Notes under the pieces: model-generated
What the model saw: the letters and a program-made list of their open reading frames with translations, nothing else
Database searches by the model: none
What the model was told of the DNA's origin: nothing
Source of the DNA: CALJIC01 sp039805565
GTDB lineage: Bacteria > Chloroflexota > Chloroflexia > Chloroflexales > Roseiflexaceae
DNA length: 29,291 bases
Direction of reading: 5' to 3'
Assembly: GCA_039805565.1 (NCBI GenBank)
Contig: JBDLTZ010000245.1
Location: 1-29,291, forward strand
Shown: piece after piece, positions 1 to 7,408 of the stretch
How the letters are laid out: the number at the start of each line of letters is the position of its first letter
Position numbering within the stretch: the stretch's first letter is position 1
Position numbers and translations under genes: made by a program

Positions 1-1532
1 TTCACCCAGTTCCGGTCTACGTGGACGAGCGCCTCGACCTGAGCCTCGTCGCCATCCCACGAGTGCAGGTGGAAGCGCTGGTAGTAGTAGTTGTAGGTGC
101 GGTTGATAAAGTCGTAGGCGCGGTACCCCTCCGCGGACGGGCTCGCGCCGCCCACCACACCATCCTCGTTGAACCAGTCGTCGTCATCAGAGGACAGGAT
201 CCAGCACGACTCCGAGGTGGAGTTATTGGCGGTCATCACGTCGATGTCGCGGTCATCAGTGTGATCGCGGCTGAGACTGTACCGCCAGCGCACGGTCCCG
301 TCGAGCGCGTCCACGAAGACCTCGGACGCCGGCTCACCAGCGTCGGTGTCTGGCGCGAGGGTGACCTGCCACACCAGACGGGTGGCCGCCGGCTGTAGGC
401 CAAGCAGGCCAGCGTCGAGGATCATGAGCTGTGGATCGCCGGTGGCGGCGGGTCCATCGGCGCCGCTGGCGAGCCGCACGGCCTCCAGCGCGTCGATCTC
501 CGGTGTGGTTTCGACGGTGATTTTAGGCAGGTAGCTGCCGAACGTCGCGATGACGTGCCCCTTGCCGATCTGGACGCCGAGCTCGCCGCCGAAGACCGGC
601 ACGCCGCCCTCACGCTGCTGGAACACCACGGTGGTGCCGAGGTCGTCGGTGGTGACGCGCGCAAGCTTGAGCTGGGCGAGCGGGTCATCGAGCAGGTAGA
701 GCGCCCGGTAGGTGACAAGGAAATCCAGCGCCTGGGCCACGACGTCGGTCAGCGCGGTGCTGACGGGAACCTCGACCTCCAAGGAGCGGGGCACAGCGCC
801 TACGAAGAACGCGGCCACCGGGCGGAGCGAGCGGGTCTGGAGCACCTTCAGCGCGGCAGCCTGCTCGTCGGATGAGGACACCCGCCCCTGGCAGGGCGGG
901 TCATCGAGCGTCGCCGATGCCCAGGTCTTCGGCTGGTCCCAGACGGCGCCATTGGGGCTCAGGTAGCGGTCACCGGGCTGCGCGGCGTCCATTTCGCCGA
1001 GCGCCAGACCAAACGCATCGCCGCAATCTCCCCCGGCCGCGCTGATCGCGATCTGGAACTCCGCGCTCGCAGTCCCGCTCCCGGCCCACGTCCCAAGCGC
1101 AGCCCAGCCCGGCGCGCTGCCCGTCGTCCAGCCGCTGCCCGAGCCAACCTTCGCATCGCTCGTCTTGCCGTACACATCATAGATGAGCAACTGGTCGCCC
1201 ACGCCAGCAGCTGAGCCGGCGCTCCCATCGGGGTCTAGCATAAGCACAGCACGCGCACCGACCGGGCCGACGTAGATGCTATCGAGGCAGACGAACAGGG
1301 CCGCGCCGTCATGGACGAGATACATCTTGACCGCCCCGCCTGGCACTGCCGTGGAGACGACGACGGCAGAGGCGTACTCGCCCCCCTTCAGGTCACACGA
1401 CCCATCGAGCGTCGGCGCGGCGCCGCGCGGCACGGTGAGGGTCTCAACCGCAGATGCTGGGGCGATGACGAGCAGGGGCGCGAGCACAGCGACGAGCACC
1501 GCCAGCCGCAGGGCGGGTCGAGAGGAAGCCAT
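1..1532 (-). CDS. Secreted M4-type (thermolysin-like) metallopeptidase precursor, N-terminal 510 residues, truncated by window edge
   Basis: The reading frame is open from an ATG at 1532 to base 1, so only the first 510 residues are visible. An AAGGAG ribosome site lies about 7 nt before the ATG. Residues 1-28 form a Sec signal peptide ending APASA. Residues about 30-210 resemble a CBM9/DOMON-like carbohydrate-binding beta domain (PTLDGSCD near 41, repeated beta strands). Residues about 265-340 look like the FTP/PepSY propeptide of thermolysin-type proteases. From about 430 the sequence matches the start of an M4 catalytic domain (RAYDFINRTYNYYYQRF near 471). The HEXXH zinc site would lie beyond the edge and is not seen. 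The gene starts 28 nt after the beta-helix gene stop on the same strand, so they are probably co-transcribed. Expected role is extracellular proteolysis after propeptide removal. The fold calls are by eye; secretion is well supported. Confidence 0.75.
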   Translation of the reverse strand, partial: MASSRPALRLAVLVAVLAPLLVIAPASAVETLTVPRGAAPTLDGSCDLKGGEYASAVVVSTAVPGGAVKMYLVHDGAALFVCLDSIYVGPVGARAVLMLDPDGSAGSAAGVGDQLLIYDVYGKTSDAKVGSGSGWTTGSAPGWAALGTWAGSGTASAEFQIAISAAGGDCGDAFGLALGEMDAAQPGDRYLSPNGAVWDQPKTWASATLDDPPCQGRVSSSDEQAAALKVLQTRSLRPVAAFFVGAVPRSLEVEVPVSTALTDVVAQALDFLVTYRALYLLDDPLAQLKLARVTTDDLGTTVVFQQREGGVPVFGGELGVQIGKGHVIATFGSYLPKITVETTPEIDALEAVRLASGADGPAATGDPQLMILDAGLLGLQPAATRLVWQVTLAPDTDAGEPASEVFVDALDGTVRWRYSLSRDHTDDRDIDVMTANNSTSESCWILSSDDDDWFNEDGVVGGASPSAEGYRAYDFINRTYNYYYQRFHLHSWDGDEAQVEALVHVDRNWV

Positions 1533-1560
1533 CGGGCACTCCTTGTTGCAGCGATGCGAT

Positions 1561-3330
1561 CTACGGTGTACGGAGGAGCGGCAGGAAAGCCCGCGCCGGG
1601 AGCTGCGGCGGCTCGCTACCAACGACAAGCGCGCCTATGACGTCGGTGGCGCGCGCCGCACCATTGAAGTCGTCAGCCACGGAGGTGACAAGCGGATTGA
1701 CTACCTGCACCAGTGTCTGCTGCTCGGCCGTGAGCGCGCCAGGGTCAAAGGCGGGGAGCGCCGCGGGGGGCGCCGTGGCGAGTGACCCCCCCGCCACGGG
1801 GCGGTAGTCCCCACCGGCCGGGTTCACGAGCTGCGGCTCGGCGCTGTTGATCATATTCTCGGCGGCCAGCTGTGAGGGATTGCAGCTGGGGTTGGACGGC
1901 TGGCAGCCCTGGCCGCTATCGCCGGCGCCCAGCTCAAAGTCAGAGCCGGAGGTGCCAGTCCAGATCACATTGCCGCGCACCACCACGCCCTCGTCGAAGG
2001 TCGCCGGGAGGGGCCCGTTGCGCCAGCCCGATCCCGCCCCATCGCGCGGGCCGTCGAGCCGGAAGACGCGCATGGGCGCGCGGAAGACCGTCGGGTTATA
2101 GACGAGGTTGTTCAGGATGAAGACGTTGCGGTTCGGCACCAGCTCGGCGTTGACGTCCGGCTGGGAGGTGCCCCAGGCGCCGGCATCCAGCAGGTCATCG
2201 CACTCGGACTGCGGCGGTCCGGCGCAGTCGCGGGCGCCGGGGGCCAGCTCCAGCATGTGGTTACGGTTATCGTCGTCGCCGACGCGGTAGAGCGTGTTAT
2301 ACGCCATCAGGATGTTGAACCCCCCGTTGACGCCGAGGCCAGCGCCGCGCACATCGTGGATGATGTTGTTGAGCACCTTGATGTGATACGCCTCGTACTG
2401 GAGGAACGGCGCGCGGAGAAAGACCAGCGTGGTCCCCTGGCCGGCGATGAACCCGCCTGTTCCGCAGCCGTGCATCTCGTTGCCGGCCACCAGGATGTCC
2501 GCCGAGCCGCCCTTCGCGTAGGCGCACCAGTCGCGGGCAGTGTGGATACGATTACGTACCCACCAGCCGTGGCGCACGGCCACCGCGTCGATAGCGTTGT
2601 CGCCGGCGCCGCCGATATCGCTGTCCTCAATGTAGACGTGGGTCGACTGGTTGAGCTTGACGGTCTCGCTCTGTCCCATCGACTCAGCCAGGTTTGTGTT
2701 GAAGTAGCCGCGGACCACCATATCGCGCAGCAGTAGGTGGTCGCATTGCTCGCACTGGAAGCCGTCGCCGCTCTCCTGTCCCCACACCGCGCCGCGGTAG
2801 GTGAGGTCCATGCGGATATCGAAGCCGAGCAGGTAGACGTAGCTCAGCTTGAAGAGCGTGAGGTTGCCGCGGGCGGCGACGGGATCATAGATGACGCGCG
2901 CGCGGTCGAACGGGTCGGCGGACTCGATGACCAGAGGGGTGGAAAGGGAGCCAAGGCTAGGCTGTTCCTCGGTGGCGCGGTCGAGGTAGGCGCCGTGGTA
3001 CTCGCCGGGGAGCAGCCGGATGCGGTACGCCCGCGTGCGCCGGTCCTGTGCATCGTGCTCGACGGCGCGCCAGGCCCGTTGGATGGTGCGGAACGGCCGC
3101 GCCTGCGAACCGTCACCGGCCTCATCGTCGCCAGCAGGTCCGGCGTAGATATCGGCGAAGTCCGGCGAGCCAACCGCGTAGGCGGGGATGCGCGGGGCGG
3201 CCGCAGCCCGGTGAGGAGCGCTCGGGCCCGGCACCGCGCCAGCGCGCGCGCCCCGCTGGTGCAGCCCGCCGCACGGGGCCACGACCAGCACGATGGGCAC
3301 CAACGCAGCGACGATCTTCCGTAGGATCAT
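1561..3330 (-). CDS. Secreted right-handed parallel beta-helix protein
   Basis: A 589-residue protein from ATG 3330. The frame extends upstream to 3417, but ATG 3330 puts a hydrophobic signal peptide (MILRKIVAALVPIVLVVAP) at the N-terminus. The Cys at residue 20 follows Pro, so it is a poor lipobox. After a Pro/Ala-rich spacer comes IYAGPAGDDEAGDGSQARPF, the usual entry to pectate-lyase-like beta-helix proteins. Many short Asn/Gly-rich turns follow (for example NNIIHDVRGAGLGVNGG and NNLVYNP), as in stacked beta-helix coils. No catalytic residues can be named, so the substrate is open; polysaccharide binding or cleavage is the family expectation. The C-terminus ends ARAFLPLLRTP, a short hydrophobic tail. 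No strong ribosome site precedes the ATG. A promoter with an internal palindrome lies about 60 nt upstream. First gene of a likely two-gene unit with the metallopeptidase. Confidence 0.8.
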   Translation of the reverse strand: MILRKIVAALVPIVLVVAPCGGLHQRGARAGAVPGPSAPHRAAAAPRIPAYAVGSPDFADIYAGPAGDDEAGDGSQARPFRTIQRAWRAVEHDAQDRRTRAYRIRLLPGEYHGAYLDRATEEQPSLGSLSTPLVIESADPFDRARVIYDPVAARGNLTLFKLSYVYLLGFDIRMDLTYRGAVWGQESGDGFQCEQCDHLLLRDMVVRGYFNTNLAESMGQSETVKLNQSTHVYIEDSDIGGAGDNAIDAVAVRHGWWVRNRIHTARDWCAYAKGGSADILVAGNEMHGCGTGGFIAGQGTTLVFLRAPFLQYEAYHIKVLNNIIHDVRGAGLGVNGGFNILMAYNTLYRVGDDDNRNHMLELAPGARDCAGPPQSECDDLLDAGAWGTSQPDVNAELVPNRNVFILNNLVYNPTVFRAPMRVFRLDGPRDGAGSGWRNGPLPATFDEGVVVRGNVIWTGTSGSDFELGAGDSGQGCQPSNPSCNPSQLAAENMINSAEPQLVNPAGGDYRPVAGGSLATAPPAALPAFDPGALTAEQQTLVQVVNPLVTSVADDFNGAARATDVIGALVVGSEPPQLPARAFLPLLRTP

Positions 3331-3393
3331 TGGCAGGACAACCCTACTGTAGCACAGCCAGCAGCGGCATAAGTCTGAGAAAAGGGCGGAGCG

Positions 3394-3422
3394 ATAGTAG
3401 CACGGCCGACCGTGCACTACAA
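3394..3422 (-). promoter_or_regulatory. Promoter with spacer palindrome upstream of the beta-helix gene
   Basis: On the minus strand TTGTAG (3417-3422) and TACTAT (3394-3399) are separated by exactly 17 nt. The spacer holds an inverted repeat, GCACGG-4 nt-CCGTGC, at 3400-3415. A second half-site on the minus strand, GCACGGTCGG, lies just upstream (3428-3437). This fits repressor control of the secreted two-gene unit; the regulator is unknown. Confidence 0.5.
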
Positions 3423-3495
3423 GTGCGCCGACCGTGCGATTGAAACCCCATTTCGTGTCGCAGAAGCCCGCCCGCCTTTTGGCGTCTCATCAGAG

Positions 3496-3534
3496 GACGA
3501 AAGACCAAAGACCGAACCCTGGTCTTTGGTCTGC
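3496..3534. repeat. Heptanucleotide inverted array A / hairpin 3' of purB
   Basis: Heptads GACGAAA, GACCAAA and GACCGAA (3496-3516) face GGTCTTT and GGTCTGC (3521-3534). AGACCAAAGACC (3502-3513) pairs perfectly with GGTCTTTGGTCT (3521-3532) across a 7-nt loop. The hairpin starts about 10 nt after the purB stop, so it may act as a terminator, but no T-run follows. It belongs to the GACNAAA repeat family seen at three other places in the window. Confidence 0.75.
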
Positions 3535-3541
3535 GATCGCA

Positions 3542-4942
3542 CTAGAACCGCTGCTTCGCCACCGCGCCCAGGTCATCCCGCACAATAGTTCGCGCGAGCT
3601 TGGCTGCGAGCCCAGTGTACCCCTCGGGCGTGAGGGCGCGCAGCTCTTCCTTGACCGAGTCGGCCACGTCGAGCGTCTCCACGAAGGCGTGCAGCGCCTC
3701 GAGCGTGAGCGGCTTGCCGCGGCTGATGGCCTTGAGCGCCTCGTACGGCTCGGGATAGCCGACGCGCCGCAGGATCGTCTGGACCGCCTCGGCCAGCACC
3801 TCGGGGTGGGCCTGGAGGTCGGCCAGCAGCCGCTCGGGGGACACCGCAACCTTCTCCAGCCCCTTGGCCGCGCGGCGGTAGGCCAGCAGACTGTGCCCGA
3901 AGGCCACGCCGACGTTCCGCAGCACCGTGCTGTCCGTCAGGTCGCGCTGGAGGCGGGAGACCGGCAGCTTGCGTCCGAAGTGCTCCAGCAGGGCGTTGGC
4001 GATACCGAGGTTGCCCTCGGCGTTCTCGAAGTCGATCGGGTTGACCTTGTGCGGCATGGTGGAGGAACCGACCTCACCGGGGCGGCTGGCCTGCGCCAGG
4101 TAGCCGTCCGAGATGTAGCGCCACATATCCTGGCACAGATCGGTGAGCACGCTGTTCAGGCGGCGGATGGCGTCGCAGAGCTCGGCGAGGGTGTCGTGCG
4201 GCTCGATCTGGGTGGTGAGCAGGTTCGGCTCCAGGTCCAGCGCGCGCACGAAACCGCGGCTGAACGCCACCCAGTCCACCGCCGGGAGAGCAGCCTGGTG
4301 CGCCGCCAGCGTCCCAGTGGCGCCGGTAAGCTTACCCATCAGGCGCACGTTTGCCACCCCCAGCTGGGCGCGGCGCAGGCGCTCGACGAACACCGCCATC
4401 TCCTTGCCGAAGGTGGTGGGGGTGGCCGGCTGGCCGTGCGTGCGGGCCAGCATGGGCGTAGCGGCCTCGCGCAGCGCCATGTCGTGCAGCAGCGTCAGCA
4501 CCTCGCCCACCGCGCGCACCAGCACCAGGTCGCGCGCCTCGCGCACCATCAGCGCGTAGGCCAGGTTGTTCACGTCCTCCGAGGTCAGCGCGAAGTGGAC
4601 GGCCTCCTTCCACTCCGAGAGGCCGAAGGCGTCCAGCTTCTCGCGGATCCAGTACTCCACCGCCTTGACATCGTGGTTGACCTTGCGATCCCACGAGGCG
4701 ATCGCCTGAGCGTCCTCGGGCGTGAAAGCGCGGTACAGGTCGCGCAGCTTCCCGGTGGCCTGCACGTCGAGCGGCTGCACGAAGTCCACGCCGCGGGCGC
4801 GGGTGAGGAAGATCAGGTACTCGACCTCGACGCGGACGCGGTAGCGGAACAGCGCTGCTTCGCTGAAGTACGCCTCGAGCGCCGCGACATCGCGGCGGTA
4901 GCGGCCGTCCAGCGGCGAAAGCGCGGAGAGTGCATCGGTCAT
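3542..4942 (-). CDS. purB: Adenylosuccinate lyase
   Basis: PurB removes fumarate from SAICAR and from adenylosuccinate, in de novo purine synthesis and AMP formation, in the cytoplasm. The 466-residue protein matches the E. coli-type PurB in length and start (ALSPLDGRYRRDVAAL near residue 7). It has the fumarate-lyase superfamily signature SSTMPHKVNPIDFENAEGN near 291, TSEDVNNLAY near 119, and the HGQPATPTTFGKEM segment holding an active-site His. ATG 4942 was chosen because AGAGG lies 6 nt before it; a GTG one codon upstream (4945) is the alternative. No other purine gene is visible beside it. It is preceded by a near-consensus promoter and a leader of about 230 nt, and followed by a perfect 12-bp hairpin. 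Confidence 0.97.
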   Translation of the reverse strand: MTDALSALSPLDGRYRRDVAALEAYFSEAALFRYRVRVEVEYLIFLTRARGVDFVQPLDVQATGKLRDLYRAFTPEDAQAIASWDRKVNHDVKAVEYWIREKLDAFGLSEWKEAVHFALTSEDVNNLAYALMVREARDLVLVRAVGEVLTLLHDMALREAATPMLARTHGQPATPTTFGKEMAVFVERLRRAQLGVANVRLMGKLTGATGTLAAHQAALPAVDWVAFSRGFVRALDLEPNLLTTQIEPHDTLAELCDAIRRLNSVLTDLCQDMWRYISDGYLAQASRPGEVGSSTMPHKVNPIDFENAEGNLGIANALLEHFGRKLPVSRLQRDLTDSTVLRNVGVAFGHSLLAYRRAAKGLEKVAVSPERLLADLQAHPEVLAEAVQTILRRVGYPEPYEALKAISRGKPLTLEALHAFVETLDVADSVKEELRALTPEGYTGLAAKLARTIVRDDLGAVAKQRF

Positions 4943-4951
4943 CACAAACCT

Positions 4952-5071
4952 CTATACGTCGTCTTCAGGGATATCACCGAGCCGAACGCCACGTCCTGCT
5001 CGAAGACTCGCGCATGCGGCCTCGGTCCGCTTGGGAAAGCGCAGGTCGTTCTCGGATAGCACTCGGGCCAC
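4952..5071 (-). CDS. Possible 39-codon leader ORF upstream of purB
   Basis: Inside the purB leader, a frame from GTG 5071 to TAG 4952 encodes 39 residues ending AGRGVRLGDIPEDDV. GAGG lies about 4 nt before the GTG, which is a short spacing. The TAG overlaps the start of the purB ribosome site (TAGAGG), so the two could be translationally coupled. The frame is open further upstream without an ATG, so it could also be the remnant of a longer gene. I do not recognise the product. Composition resembles coding sequence, but the call is weak. Confidence 0.3.
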   Translation of the reverse strand: MARVLSENDLRFPKRTEAACASLRAGRGVRLGDIPEDDV

Positions 5072-5157
5072 TCGTCCTCGGACTCGAAGGCGGCCAAGAG
5101 CCGGCTTCCTGAGGCAAGTGATGATCAGGGCTGTCTCAGTTCATCGTCAGCAGCTTC

Positions 5158-5171
5158 GGGGCCTATGCCCC
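5158..5171 (-). promoter_or_regulatory. Stem-loop at the 5' end of the purB transcript
   Basis: GGGGC and GCCCC pair perfectly across a 4-nt loop, directly after the predicted purB transcription start (about 5172). A 5'-terminal stem-loop commonly stabilises mRNA. No known purine riboswitch core was recognised in the roughly 230-nt leader (4943-5172). Confidence 0.35.
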
Positions 5172-5178
5172 TCGGCGG

Positions 5179-5207
5179 ATTATAGCCAGTCTCTCGCTAA
5201 ATGACAA
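5179..5207 (-). promoter_or_regulatory. Strong sigma70-type promoter for purB
   Basis: Minus-strand TTGTCA (5202-5207), 17-nt spacer, TATAAT (5179-5184). Predicted start is near 5172, giving a leader of about 230 nt before purB. Confidence 0.75.
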
Positions 5208-5233
5208 AGATAGGGGGAAGCCCACAGGGTGGT

Positions 5234-5941
5234 CTACTCCTGTTGTGAAAGCGGCTGCGTATCAGGGACAGCAGCGGTTTCGGCGCGTGGTGCGGCCTGT
5301 GGGGAGCGGCGGTAGACCACAACCTGCCAGACGCCGGCGGTGCGGCGATAGATGCGCTCCAAGCCGTGCTGCTGCACGAGCGCCTCGACAGCATCCGACC
5401 GGTGCTGAAAGAGGCGGAAGGGCGTGCGCTGCAGCCGGAATACAAGGTTTATCGCCCGCACGGCCGCACTGATCAGCCACCCATCGCGCGGGTAGACCAG
5501 GCCGTAGAGCCTGCGGGCCTGTGCCGCCGATGCCGCCACAAGGGCGGTCATGTCGTGGTAGCAGCATAGGACCCGGTCGAGGGTGACGATATCGGCTGGC
5601 GGAATCGTCGCGGCGAGCGAGACGAAGTCGCCATGGATGTAGCGCACCTGATTGGTCAGGCCCCGCCGCTGGGCCTCCTCCCGCGCCACAGCCAGATACC
5701 CCTGCGCGGCATCCACATCCACAGCGCCGGCTGCACCGGCGGCAAGCAGTGCGTGCTGGATCGCGCCGACACCTCCACCGATATCGAGCAGGGTATGCCC
5801 GGCGACACCCTCCGCCATCAGCGCCTCCACCAGGAGCCGTGTGGTACGAGCCGGGCCGCGCCGCTGGTAGCGCTCCAGATCTCGTTCGGCCTCGCGCCGG
5901 TCGAACTGGGACTCGATGCCCTGGCACTGACAGCAGTTCAC
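5234..5941 (-). CDS. Class I SAM-dependent methyltransferase
   Basis: A 235-residue protein with SAM motif I, LLDIGGGVGAIQ, near residue 52, an acidic motif II (VDVDAAQGY) and the post-motif LDRVLCCYHDM. The N-terminus is Cys-rich (NCCQCQGIESQFD). I recall this arrangement from a family of small bacterial methyltransferases of unassigned substrate. The start is GTG 5941, because GGGGAGG (5949-5955) sits 7 nt before it; the frame also runs to GTG 5959, which would overlap the ribosome site. A BchM-like porphyrin methyltransferase is possible but nothing specific supports it, and no pigment gene is nearby. The tail (residues about 212-235) is low-complexity. Divergent from the ArsR gene. Confidence 0.85.
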   Translation of the reverse strand: MNCCQCQGIESQFDRREAERDLERYQRRGPARTTRLLVEALMAEGVAGHTLLDIGGGVGAIQHALLAAGAAGAVDVDAAQGYLAVAREEAQRRGLTNQVRYIHGDFVSLAATIPPADIVTLDRVLCCYHDMTALVAASAAQARRLYGLVYPRDGWLISAAVRAINLVFRLQRTPFRLFQHRSDAVEALVQQHGLERIYRRTAGVWQVVVYRRSPQAAPRAETAAVPDTQPLSQQE

Positions 5942-6127
5942 AACGCTACCTCCCCACACACATCACTCTCAGCGCTGTTGGCGGCGCCCCGATCGCAGCT
6001 CCCCGGCGCTCAGGGCTGATCACACTGCGCAACGCCGCCGAGCATGACGGCTCGGCACAGTGTAGCATAGGCGCCCGGCCTGGGGTGGAGCTGGTCGAGG
6101 CGCAGGAATGTTTCCTACAGATGCCTC

Positions 6128-6155
6128 TTGACACATTCCCATATGGGTATATAAT
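6128..6155 (+). promoter_or_regulatory. Consensus promoter with operator-like palindrome, leaderless start for arsR
   Basis: TTGACA (6128-6133), 16-nt spacer, TATAAT (6150-6155). The spacer contains the perfect 10-bp palindrome CCCATATGGG (6138-6147). The expected transcription start, 6-7 nt after the -10, falls on or next to the A of the arsR ATG at 6162, and no ribosome site is present. The transcript is probably leaderless, and the palindrome is a good candidate for autoregulation by the encoded ArsR protein. Confidence 0.8.
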
Positions 6156-6161
6156 TCACCC

Positions 6162-6518
6162 ATGGCACGAGCAGCGACGACAACCGATGCGTTCAACGCG
6201 GTGGCCGAGCCCCGGCGACGCGAGATACTCGACCTGCTGGCAGGCGGCGAGCGCTCCGTGAACGACCTGGTCGCACGGCTCGGCCTGGCACAGCCGCTGG
6301 TGTCCAAGCACCTGCGCGTGCTGCGCGAGGTCGGCCTGGTGGAGGTCCGCGACGAGGGCCGGCAGCGGCTCTACCGGCTCAACGGCCGGGCCCTCAAGCC
6401 CATCCACGACTGGGTCAAGGCCTACGAGCGGACCTGGAACGAGCGCTTCGACGCCCTGGACGAGCTCCTGGCGGAGCTGAAAGACAAGGAGGACCCCGAT
6501 GGTGGCAGCAGCGAGTAA
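6162..6518 (+). CDS. ArsR-family winged-helix transcriptional regulator
   Basis: A 118-residue DNA-binding protein. Residues about 12-75 form the ArsR winged helix: EPRRREILDLLAGGERSVND, then recognition helix AQPLVSKHLRVLREVGL, then wing VEVRDEGRQRLYRLN. The metal-binding ELCVCD motif of ArsR/SmtB is absent. This is the type usually found with AHSA1/SRPBCC proteins and not a metal sensor. The next gene is an AHSA1 protein overlapping it by 20 nt, so the two are one operon. It probably represses its own promoter through the spacer palindrome. The acidic tail (KDKEDPDGGSSE) lies in the overlap. Start ATG 6162 matches the usual family N-terminus and no alternative fits. Confidence 0.93.
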   Translation: MARAATTTDAFNAVAEPRRREILDLLAGGERSVNDLVARLGLAQPLVSKHLRVLREVGLVEVRDEGRQRLYRLNGRALKPIHDWVKAYERTWNERFDALDELLAELKDKEDPDGGSSE

Positions 6519-7005
6519 GGGCACGGCCGTGGTGACGCTCCCGAGCGACACGCAGATCCTGATCACCCGCGAGTTCAACGCCCCGGCGCACCTGATCTAC
6601 AAGGCCTGCACCACGCCCGAACTGGTCAAGCGCTGGTGGTCCGCCAAGCGCGGCGCCGTGACGGTGGCCGAGATCGATCTGCGCGTCGGCGGGCGGTGGC
6701 GCTGGGTGATGACCACCGACGAGGGCTTCGAGGTCGGTTTCCACGGCGAGTACCGCGAGATCATCCCCAACCAGCGTATCGTGAACACCGAGGCCTTCGA
6801 GGGCTTCCCCGAGCCCGACGCCTACTCAGTGAACACCATGACCCTGACGGAGCAAGATACCGGCCGCACGACGATGACCGTGCTTGTCCAGCACCAGCGC
6901 CCCGAGCACCGCGACGCCCACATCAACTCGGGCATGGAGGCCGGCATGCAGGACGCCTACGATCTCCTAGAGGAGGCGGCGATTGGGCTTGGCACGGATG
7001 CGTAG
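6499..7005 (+). CDS. SRPBCC / AHSA1-domain protein
   Basis: A 168-residue START-like protein. The N-terminal strand ITREFNAPAHLIYKACTTPE and the segment KRWWSAKRG are typical of AHSA1 (activator of Hsp90 ATPase homolog 1-like) domains. GGRWRWVM and GFHGEYREIIPNQRIVNTE follow, then a long C-terminal helix (INSGMEAGMQDAYDLLEEA). This fold makes a deep hydrophobic pocket for a small ligand; the ligand is unknown. ATG 6499 follows AAGGAGG by about 8 nt and overlaps the arsR stop, so translation is probably coupled. Likely the ligand-responsive or detoxifying partner of the ArsR regulator, by analogy with the many known ArsR-AHSA1 pairs. Confidence 0.93.
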   Translation: MVAAASKGTAVVTLPSDTQILITREFNAPAHLIYKACTTPELVKRWWSAKRGAVTVAEIDLRVGGRWRWVMTTDEGFEVGFHGEYREIIPNQRIVNTEAFEGFPEPDAYSVNTMTLTEQDTGRTTMTVLVQHQRPEHRDAHINSGMEAGMQDAYDLLEEAAIGLGTDA

Positions 7006-7353
7006 CGTGATCAAGGCGCCCATGGGCGGCTGACGCGGCTCGGAGCACCACGCTCACCGGCGTCGCCTTGCCCGCCCAGGTCGGCCCCTCGGTAACATCG
7101 GCCACGTACCCCGCCGGGGCATCAGCACATGCGCCGCTCTCACCGACGCGGTCCTGCAGCGCTACCGGCTGCGCGGCGTTGTCGGCCGAGCCGTCGAGGT
7201 CGCGCGGGGTGTAGCTGACCGCGATCGACTGGCGCCCGGCGGTGCTGAGGCGCAGCAGGAGGTGGGCGCATCGGCGCGGGCGGGCGCCGCCAGCAGGGTA
7301 AGGGCGGTGAGCGCGAGGCCGAGCAGCGTGACGACGCGGGCACGAGCGCGCAT
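7006..7353 (-). pseudogene. Frameshifted small secreted protein gene
   Basis: From ATG 7353, with GGAGG 8 nt upstream, the frame encodes a clean signal peptide (MRARARVVTLLGLALTALTL, then LAAPARA). After about 30 residues the frame stops making sense and ends at 7162. A second frame picks up near 7255-7272 with protein-like sequence: HLLLRLSTAGRQSIAVSYTP, DLDGSADNAAQ, then YVADVTEGPTWAGKATPVSV. That frame then runs without a stop into the antisense of the AHSA1 gene, ending at 6923. This suggests one frameshift and a lost 3' end. Either the gene is decaying or the read has an indel. The family is not recognised; the product would be an exported protein of about 110 residues. Confidence 0.55.
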
Positions 7354-7408
7354 GGCGGTGTCCTCCATCGTTTGGTGTGTCTCCAGTATCACACGATGGA
7401 GGGGGCTT

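Noticed and set aside
3434..5059. Long plus-strand open frame (541 codons) opposite purB
   Set aside because: It is the antisense of a certain purB gene; its translation is His/Arg/Gln/Val-rich with no family features, as expected of a GC-rich shadow frame.
4943..5172. Purine riboswitch in the purB leader
   Set aside because: No conserved purine-aptamer core could be recognised; only a short 5' stem-loop and a possible small ORF.
5234..5941. Assignment of the methyltransferase to bacteriochlorophyll synthesis (bchM)
   Set aside because: The resemblance is only to the general SAM fold; no pigment gene lies in the window.
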